From NCBI GenBank assembly GCA_027371665.1, contig DAHXMP010000421.1, forward strand, positions 1 to 20,253: a stretch of DNA of 20,253 nucleotides. Direction: 5' to 3'. A model generated the notes under the pieces. The model did not search any database. It had not been told where the DNA came from and worked only from the letters and a program-made list of their open reading frames with translations. Each line of letters starts with the position of its first letter. Position 1 is the first letter of the stretch. The position numbers and the translations under genes are program-made. This document shows, one piece after another, positions 16,064 through 20,253 of this stretch. The DNA comes from Bacteroidota bacterium. GTDB lineage: Bacteria > Bacteroidota > Ignavibacteria > Kapaibacteriales > UBA2268.

Positions 16064-16288
16064 TTATAACATAGCAACTTTATAGAATGCAGGCTTATAG
16101 CGGGGTTTTGGAATAATCTTATTGTTTTTCCTTGCTGAATCCAGCCATATTTCTTTTGCAATTAAAACCTCTTTTAAGGCTTCTTCGGGAGTATCACCCG
16201 ATACGGAACAATACTTCAGGTCTGGGATGTCCGCAATATAGCATCCATCCTCATCGCTGTAAAAAATATTAATATGGTAGTCTTTCAT
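16064..16288 (-). CDS. hicB: HicB-type antitoxin (module 1)
   Basis: This 74-residue protein has the HicB N-terminal fold: INIFYSDEDGCYIADIPDL (6-24), then the characteristic GDTPEEALKEVLIAKEIWLDSAR helix (about 31-53), ending IPKPRYKPAFYKVAML. HicB proteins bind and neutralise HicA and usually repress the operon. This one is short and has no obvious DNA-binding domain at the end, as in the many single-domain HicB proteins. The ATG overlaps the hicA1 stop by one base (TAATG), and GGAGG lies about nine bases upstream, the clearest Shine-Dalgarno site in this region. Transcription would come from the hicA1 side. The pair looks intact. Confidence 0.85.
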   Translation of the reverse strand: MKDYHINIFYSDEDGCYIADIPDLKYCSVSGDTPEEALKEVLIAKEIWLDSARKNNKIIPKPRYKPAFYKVAML

Positions 16289-16539
16289 TATCTATCCTCC
16301 GGCTTTAAGTCGTACTTTTCAATCAGAGATAAAAATTGTTTTATCTGATAGGGTTTAACCTCTCCTTTGAAGTTCTGAATATTAATTAATTCAGAAATTC
16401 CCGCTCTTTTATAAATATTATGACTTCCTTTTGTTCTGTCTAATTTAAAGCCAAAATCTTCGATGAGTAAGACGAAATCATCGAACTTTACATTTTTAGT
16501 ATTAGTCAGAATTCTTTTAAATAATTTTTCTGTAATCAT
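16288..16539 (-). CDS. hicA: HicA/YcfA-like mRNA interferase toxin (module 1)
   Basis: This 83-residue HicA-like protein has the defining double-stranded-RNA-binding-like fold signature: FDDFVLLIEDFGFKLDRTKGSHNIYKR, with the catalytic histidine of the GSH motif at H40. A basic tail (GEVKPYQIKQFLSLIEKYDL) corresponds to the final helix. HicA toxins cut mRNA independently of ribosomes and arrest growth when not bound by HicB. The toxin-first order (hicA then hicB) is the commonest arrangement. The start ATG shares one base with the stop of the upstream RHS remnant b (TAATG), the same junction type as hicA1/hicB1. The pair is probably functional; its target has not been shown. Confidence 0.85.
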   Translation of the reverse strand: MITEKLFKRILTNTKNVKFDDFVLLIEDFGFKLDRTKGSHNIYKRAGISELINIQNFKGEVKPYQIKQFLSLIEKYDLKPEDR

Positions 16540-16658
16540 TATACCAATTTAACAAAAGAGAAACAAATCAAAATCGGTTTGTTCATCCTATACTGCTCCG
16601 GTGACCAGCCGTAATACTTTTCAAACAGCGGGTAAACCATTGTGAAATTAGGGTATTT
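16539..16658 (-). pseudogene. RHS-core remnant b
   Basis: In frame on the minus strand this reads NFTMVYPLFEKYYGWSPEQY, then RMNKPI and a short hydrophobic tail (LICFSFVKLV) to a stop at 16539-16541. FTMVDPLFEKYYGWSPYQY is the recognised junction at the end of the RHS core; here the Asp of VDP is Tyr. The fragment begins directly after the hicA2 stop and ends by sharing a base with the hicA1 ATG, so it fills the whole gap between the two toxin-antitoxin modules. Its 16611-16646 stretch is 34/36 identical to remnant a. Confidence 0.78.
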
Positions 16659-16662
16659 AATT

Positions 16663-16869
16663 TTACAATTCGTCAAACTCTTTCTTTGATAGTTTTGCCT
16701 GCTTGAAAATTGCATTAAATTTTCCCGCAGGAACATCCTTTGTATGCACCGCGACATAAGTCTGTCTCCCGTCTTCATGCCTTAAAATAACATGTGAACC
16801 GCTTTCTCTCCGAATCCTGAAGCCGGCTCTAATTAGCTTCGCTAAGATTTCCGATGCTTAGTAAGGCAT
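16663..16869 (-). pseudogene. hicA: HicA toxin of module 2, stopped at codon 4
   Basis: The frame from ATG at 16867-16869 to the stop at 16663-16665 is 69 codons and encodes a convincing HicA: ASEILAKLIRAGFRIRRESG, then SHVILRHEDGRQTYVAVHTK and a DVPAGKFNAIFKQAKLSKKEFDEL tail, with GSH at residues 24-26 as the catalytic histidine motif. Codon 4 is TAA (ATG CCT TAC TAA GCA TCG). The expected family start would be MPLLSASE, so loss of a few bases between ATG and ASE explains it. No ATG, GTG or TTG follows before the conserved fold. The gene begins immediately after the hicB2 stop with no gap. A sequencing error is possible; as given, the toxin is inactive. Confidence 0.8.
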
Positions 16870-17094
16870 TTACATCTCGATTGTAGAGAATAAATATTCT
16901 TCGTTTAAATTAACAGATTCATTATTTGCTTTTTTTTCATCGAGCCAGAGCTTTATCAAATCACTCGCGTCTGACTTTGCACCCTCGATACCCAAGCCAT
17001 GAGTAGTCAGGTTCAGTGCCGGTATATGAGCATAAAAAGAGCCTTCAGGCAGGCTTTGGTCATTTATCTTTTCATAAAGAACCGGTATATTCAT
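16870..17094 (-). CDS. hicB: HicB-type antitoxin (module 2)
   Basis: This 74-residue HicB-like protein contains PEGSFYAHIPALNLTTHGLG (16-35) and then a GAKSDASDLIKLWLDEKKAN helix (38-57). This matches the HicB pattern of a substrate-like beta sheet followed by a helix, although the usual TxEEA stretch is altered. It precedes its toxin partner (antitoxin-first order), opposite to module 1, and the two antitoxins share little sequence. They therefore look like separate acquisitions rather than a duplication. The hicA2 partner abuts it directly but is broken by a stop, which would leave this as an orphan antitoxin. The ATG is preceded by RHS remnant c. Confidence 0.7.
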   Translation of the reverse strand: MNIPVLYEKINDQSLPEGSFYAHIPALNLTTHGLGIEGAKSDASDLIKLWLDEKKANNESVNLNEEYLFSTIEM

Positions 17095-17103
17095 TTTTAC
17101 ACC

Positions 17104-17211
17104 TTAAGTTTTTAATGTGATTAACGAAATCGCTTGAACGTTTATTGTCTTATTACTACTCTGCGGCCAGCCGTAATAATATTCAAGCATCGGATTAAAA
17201 TTAATGAAAAG
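17104..17211 (-). pseudogene. RHS-core remnant c
   Basis: The minus-strand frame reads FINFNPMLEYYYGWPQSSNK and ends at a stop at 17104-17106, ten bases before the hicB2 ATG. It corresponds to the FxxxDPxxExYYGWSPY junction of the RHS core, but of a different lineage from remnants a and b: NFNPMLEYYYGW versus MVDPLFEKYYGW. The tail after the junction (TINVQAISLITLKT) is unrelated to that of remnant b. It lies between the LysE-type gene and hicB2. Confidence 0.65.
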
Positions 17212-17239
17212 GATTGTTTTAAAGTAAAATAAAATTTTT

Positions 17240-17953
17240 TTAAAATGCAAGAGCGAACCTGAGGATTTCGAACCAATGTATTAATACACGGTAGCCGAGT
17301 ATTGTTCCGAAGCCAATGAGTGTGAATCCTGCAAACTGGTGTATGCGGGCGAGAAATTGAGGTGACATCCTGTCCTTGTAATGGAGCACTACCCTTATTA
17401 TGGCATAAAGCCAGAGGAAATTACCAAAACCGAAGCCGAGTGAAAAGATTATATTATTGATTATCCTGTTCTCAATTATCCCGAAGCTGTGAACATTCAT
17501 CGTTACATAAGCTATCGAAGGCAGGAATGTCGGGTTGGCTATGTTTGCTATTGCAACTGCGATTCCCAAAAGAAAAGGCCCCTTATGTGCAAGGTTGTCG
17601 AGAAATTTATTCCGGCTCGAGAGCAATTCAGGGTCCGGCTTAACGACTTTGTCCTTTATCCTGAATTGAATTATGCCGAATATTATGACAGAAACGATTA
17701 CGAGAATCTGGAAAATCAGTACGATAATGGGATGCTTCTTGAAAAAGTCGGTAACGAGTGCTACTATAGCAGAAGCCGCGAACATGGATACCATACAGTA
17801 GAAGAAATCCATAAGTCCAGTGCCCAGCGATGCAGAAACGCTGTGCTTAAGCCCTTTATTCAACCCTAATTTTAATACCGTTACTGCAACCGGGCCGGGT
17901 GGTATCCCCATCACAACCCCGATTATAATACCTGCTAATAAAGCAACAAACAT
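17240..17953 (-). CDS. LysE/RhtB-family exporter
   Basis: This 237-residue inner-membrane protein has the LysE signature at its N-terminus (GIIIGVVMGIPPGPVAVTVLKLGL, about 9-32). About six hydrophobic segments follow: 3-22, 42-68, 74-96, 126-146, 166-190 and 210-228. A charged loop (about 97-124) separates the halves, and a central ANIANPTFLPSI element lies in the fourth segment, where family members carry a conserved NP. LysE-type proteins export amino acids or related small molecules by proton exchange; the cargo here is not predictable. It stands as a single gene next to the RHS/toxin-antitoxin array. The ATG is clear, although no strong ribosome site precedes it. Confidence 0.85.
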   Translation of the reverse strand: MFVALLAGIIIGVVMGIPPGPVAVTVLKLGLNKGLKHSVSASLGTGLMDFFYCMVSMFAASAIVALVTDFFKKHPIIVLIFQILVIVSVIIFGIIQFRIKDKVVKPDPELLSSRNKFLDNLAHKGPFLLGIAVAIANIANPTFLPSIAYVTMNVHSFGIIENRIINNIIFSLGFGFGNFLWLYAIIRVVLHYKDRMSPQFLARIHQFAGFTLIGFGTILGYRVLIHWFEILRFALAF

Positions 17954-18061
17954 TAAAAATTAATCTCCGAACTTTTTTCGTTATTAACTTTGAAAAACAA
18001 AGATAATAAAAAGTGTGCAAAAAATTACACACAAAATGAATTTTTTTTTCGGTTTAATATT

Positions 18062-18520
18062 TTACTTCGGGTATTTGCCGATTATTTTGTTCACAAACCT
18101 ATGGAACTTGTGGAAGCCGGGAACCGGCTCGGAGTACATAAGAATGCATTCTTTGTATATCAGGTTAATATCTTTACCTGACAGGAAATCAATAACTTCT
18201 TTTGTTTCAGAGAATTGCTGAATCCAGATGTTTTTGATTCCTTTGTCCGATGCATTCTCGGCAATTCTGAAAGTTTCGGATTTTGGAGTAAGAATAATTA
18301 CTCCGTCCACATCGCCTGGTAGGGAAGCAACATCCCTGAAGCATACATCACCTTCAAGCGAATCAATGTTCGGATTGACAGGAAGTACATTATAACCCCT
18401 CGTTTTGAGTTCATGATAAGCGGCATAGCCAAACTTTTTTGTGTTTCTCGAAACACCTACAACGGCTAATTTCTTTGACGATAAAAATTCCTGAAGCGAC
18501 TTCTTTGTAATCATATTCAT
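18062..18520 (-). CDS. CoA-binding domain protein (YccU-like)
   Basis: This 152-residue, single-domain Rossmann-fold protein matches the succinyl-CoA-synthetase-type CoA-binding family: KKLAVVGVSRNTKKFGYAAY (16-35), YNVLPVNPNIDSLEG (43-57), VDGVIILTPK (71-80), and the C-terminal IYKECILMYSEPVPGFHKFH (120-139). The length and final motif are those of E. coli YccU-like proteins, whose biological role is still unclear. It lies between the LysE-type gene and murE on the same strand, but gaps of about 110 and 143 bases argue against a tight operon. An 18-base palindrome lies 20 bases before its ATG. Confidence 0.88.
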   Translation of the reverse strand: MNMITKKSLQEFLSSKKLAVVGVSRNTKKFGYAAYHELKTRGYNVLPVNPNIDSLEGDVCFRDVASLPGDVDGVIILTPKSETFRIAENASDKGIKNIWIQQFSETKEVIDFLSGKDINLIYKECILMYSEPVPGFHKFHRFVNKIIGKYPK

Positions 18521-18540
18521 CCTTAATATATTATAATAAT

Positions 18541-18558
18541 GTTTATATTTATATAAAC
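18541..18558. promoter_or_regulatory. 18-base AT-rich palindrome
   Basis: GTTTATAT and ATATAAAC form perfect 8-base arms around TT, 20 bases upstream of the CoA-binding gene ATG. This position suits an operator or a promoter-proximal hairpin. It is AT-rich, so chance occurrence is not excluded. Confidence 0.3.
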
Positions 18559-18564
18559 GTAATA

Positions 18565-18590
18565 TCAGTCTGAGCGGAGTCGAAGACTGA
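18565..18590. repeat. REP-like hairpin repeat
   Basis: The arms TCAGTCT (18565-18571) and AGACTGA (18584-18590) pair perfectly around the loop gagcggagtcga. The GC-rich inner segment CTGAGCGGAGTCGAAG stands out in otherwise AT-rich spacer DNA, and resembles short dispersed palindromes found in intergenic DNA of many bacteria. It may act as a structured mRNA end between murE and the CoA-binding gene. No T run follows it on the minus strand, so a classic terminator for murE is unlikely. Confidence 0.55.
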
Positions 18591-18663
18591 TTTTCAAGTG
18601 TTTTTTCATATTTCGACTATGTTCAATATAATAAAATAGATTAAATTCAGTAAAAAAAAACAA

Positions 18664-20145
18664 TCACCCATACTTTTCCAGTTCCTCAATGTCATTAAAA
18701 TGGTGCCTCACTGTGCCAATGACTTGGTAATCCTCATGCCCTTTACCGGCAACGAGGAGAATGTCGTTTTCTCTGGCTAATCCGCAGGCATATGCAATAG
18801 CTTCAGCCCTGTTTGAAATCTGGAGAACCTTCTGCTTGTCTTCCTTGCCGATGCCGAAATAAATATCATGTATGATTTTTGCGGAATCCTCCGTCCTGGG
18901 GTTGTCGTCTGTAATAATCGTGTAATCCGCAATCTTTGCAGAAAGCCTTCCCATGACCGGGCGTTTCGTTTTGTCCCTGTCTCCGCCGCAGCCAAAAACA
19001 CAAATCAGCCTGTTATTCCCGTTTCCCGATGACTCCATTACATCGCGGCAGGCTTTCAGTGCCTTTTCCAATGCATCGGGTGTGTGTGCATAATCAACCA
19101 GTGCGACAGCTTTATTTTTGAGAATGATTTTCTGCATTCTGCCGGGTGCTCCCCGGGCATCCGCTAAACCTGATATGATTTTTTCGATTTCAATTCCCAT
19201 CCCTAAACAGGTAGTCGCAGCGAATGCAGCATTTTCTATATTGAACCTGCCGATTAATCCGGTTCTGAAATTATATTTTTTCCCTTCGCTCAAGAGTGAA
19301 AAATCGGAATAATCGGGATGGAGAGATTCGTCCATTATTTGAATATCGTTGCCGGATTTCCTCCCGATTCTTATTTGCTTTTTGGCTTTGCAATTCTTCA
19401 GCATGAAATCCGAATAATCAACGTCTCCGTTGACGATTGCCAGGGCATCTCTGCCGAGCATGTCGAACAGGTTCTTCTTTGCCGAGGCATAATCTTCCAT
19501 CGTTTTGTGATAATCCAGGTGGTCATGCGTCAGGTTAGTGAAAATAGCCGCATCGAATTTGATTCCGTCAATCCTGTGCTGGTGCAGGGCATGGGAGGAA
19601 ACTTCCATCGCAACAGCCTGAACGCCCGCTTCCTTCATCTTTTCAAAATAACAGGATAACTGAAGAGGGTCGGGCGTCGTGTGCGTCGCAGGATAAGACT
19701 CATCTCCGAAATAAATTCCCGTCGTACCTATGATACCCGACGAATAGCCCACGGATTCGAGCAAAGACCTCAGAAGGAAAGTGAGCGTGGTTTTACCGTT
19801 CGTTCCGGTAATGCCGATGACCTTCATCTCCTTCGTGGGGTTGTCGAAAAAGTTATGAGCCATTATAGCAAGAGCGGTTCTCGTGTCAGGCAAGGTGATT
19901 ATGGTAACGCCATCCTTAAAGCCCTCCTGCTTTTCATATTTTTCGCAGACGACAGCTTTCGTCCCGCGGGAAAGGACACCATCAATAAAATCATGCCCGT
20001 CAAACTGCCCGCCCCTGATGGCGACAAAGAGTGAACCCTCATTGCACAGCCTCGAGTCCTGCTCTATCGAGTCAACATTTATATCCGCCGAGCCGCATAC
20101 GAGTTTGTACTGCAATCCCCCGAGCAATTCTTTAAGTGTTCTCAT
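18664..20145 (-). CDS. murE: UDP-N-acetylmuramoyl-tripeptide synthetase (meso-DAP adding)
   Basis: MurE adds the third stem-peptide residue to UDP-MurNAc-L-Ala-D-Glu in the cytoplasm. The 493 residues cover three domains: the uridine-binding N-terminus (DSRLCNEGSLFVAIRGGQFDG), the ATPase core with GITGTNGKTT (111-120), THTTPDP, EVSSHAL, NLTHDHLDYH and the carbamylated-lysine region YASAKKNLFD (K223), then the ligase domain with RFNIENAAFA, GAPGRMQ, VDYAHTPDALEKAL and GCGGDRDKTKRP. ITDDNPRTED (411-420) carries the DNPR motif that selects meso-diaminopimelate over lysine. This implies Gram-negative-type peptidoglycan. The ATG at 20145 gives the normal N-terminus. Only about 108 bases of upstream DNA remain, so its expected dcw-cluster partners (murF, ftsI) are not visible. 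Confidence 0.97.
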   Translation of the reverse strand: MRTLKELLGGLQYKLVCGSADINVDSIEQDSRLCNEGSLFVAIRGGQFDGHDFIDGVLSRGTKAVVCEKYEKQEGFKDGVTIITLPDTRTALAIMAHNFFDNPTKEMKVIGITGTNGKTTLTFLLRSLLESVGYSSGIIGTTGIYFGDESYPATHTTPDPLQLSCYFEKMKEAGVQAVAMEVSSHALHQHRIDGIKFDAAIFTNLTHDHLDYHKTMEDYASAKKNLFDMLGRDALAIVNGDVDYSDFMLKNCKAKKQIRIGRKSGNDIQIMDESLHPDYSDFSLLSEGKKYNFRTGLIGRFNIENAAFAATTCLGMGIEIEKIISGLADARGAPGRMQKIILKNKAVALVDYAHTPDALEKALKACRDVMESSGNGNNRLICVFGCGGDRDKTKRPVMGRLSAKIADYTIITDDNPRTEDSAKIIHDIYFGIGKEDKQKVLQISNRAEAIAYACGLARENDILLVAGKGHEDYQVIGTVRHHFNDIEELEKYG

Positions 20146-20223
20146 ACAAAAAACAATTTAGCTTTCAAATTCAAATACAAAATAAAAGAATGGCGAACTA
20201 AAATGCAAAGATAATAAAGAATT

Positions 20224-20244
20224 GGGGGATGGGGGGGGGGGGGG
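20224..20244. other. Poly-G run at the contig end
   Basis: G5-AT-G14 occupies 20224-20244, nine bases from the end of the window, in DNA that is otherwise very AT-rich. Runs like this at contig tips are typical of no-signal reads from two-colour sequencing instruments being assembled, so I regard this as an artefact rather than a biological tract. Confidence 0.75.
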
Positions 20245-20253
20245 AATTTTGAA

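Noticed and set aside
16028..16161. Upstream part of the open frame that contains RHS stub a
   Set aside because: It overlaps hicB1 in another frame and shows no RHS similarity; only 15898-16027 was kept.
16660..16778. Upstream part of the open frame that contains RHS stub b (start at 16778)
   Set aside because: Upstream of the stub this frame is the off-frame shadow of hicA2; only the part after the hicA2 stop has recognisable RHS sequence.

Overview
The window reads as a contig from a low-GC, Gram-negative, didermic bacterium of the Bacteroidota/Ignavibacteriota type, probably a metagenome bin. The clues are AT-rich intergenic DNA with few Shine-Dalgarno sites, an OmpA-type envelope protein with two OmpA domains, a Tat-exported DUF1460 hydrolase, a MurE carrying the meso-diaminopimelate motif, RHS-core debris, and protein sequences resembling Ignavibacteria-like lineages. 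This placement is inference from protein style, since there is no rRNA or marker tree. Both contig ends look artefactual: bases 1-91 are an inverted copy of 249-339, and the right end carries a 14-base G run.

Layout. (1) 1-1046, minus strand: 5' part of a comM/yifB Mg-chelatase-like ATPase, broken by the foldback. (2) 1301-4995, plus strand: glycerophosphodiester phosphodiesterase, RNase HI, a Tat-signal DUF1460 amidase-like protein (ATGA overlap with rnhA) and an MFS transporter with a TTG start; probably one transcription unit. (3) 8391-4989, minus strand: nadA-nadC-nadB, the complete de novo route from aspartate to nicotinate mononucleotide; nadC is best started at a TTG overlapping the nadA stop. 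(4) 10615-8516 and 11719-10739, minus strand: a 699-residue OmpA-family outer-membrane protein and a GT2 glycosyltransferase with a helical repeat tail.

(5) 11.88-17.21 kb is the accessory part. It holds an orphan phage terminase large subunit, apparently complete, and tail to tail with it a two-helix membrane protein of the putative phage abortive infection (AbiC-like) type. Next comes rtcB RNA ligase. A minus-strand array follows in which three short RHS-core remnants alternate with two HicAB-type toxin-antitoxin modules. One module (hicA1-hicB1) is intact. In the other, hicB2 is intact but its hicA2 has a stop at codon 4. The region looks like a small defence/mobile-gene island lacking other phage genes.

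(6) 17240-20145, minus strand: LysE-type exporter, CoA-binding (YccU-like) protein and murE, with a palindromic intergenic repeat between the last two.

No tRNA, rRNA, CRISPR array or complete insertion sequence was seen, and no gene-free stretch exceeds about 255 bases. The best candidate for something undescribed is the alternating RHS-stub/HicAB array; the orphan terminase beside an AbiC-like protein is second.
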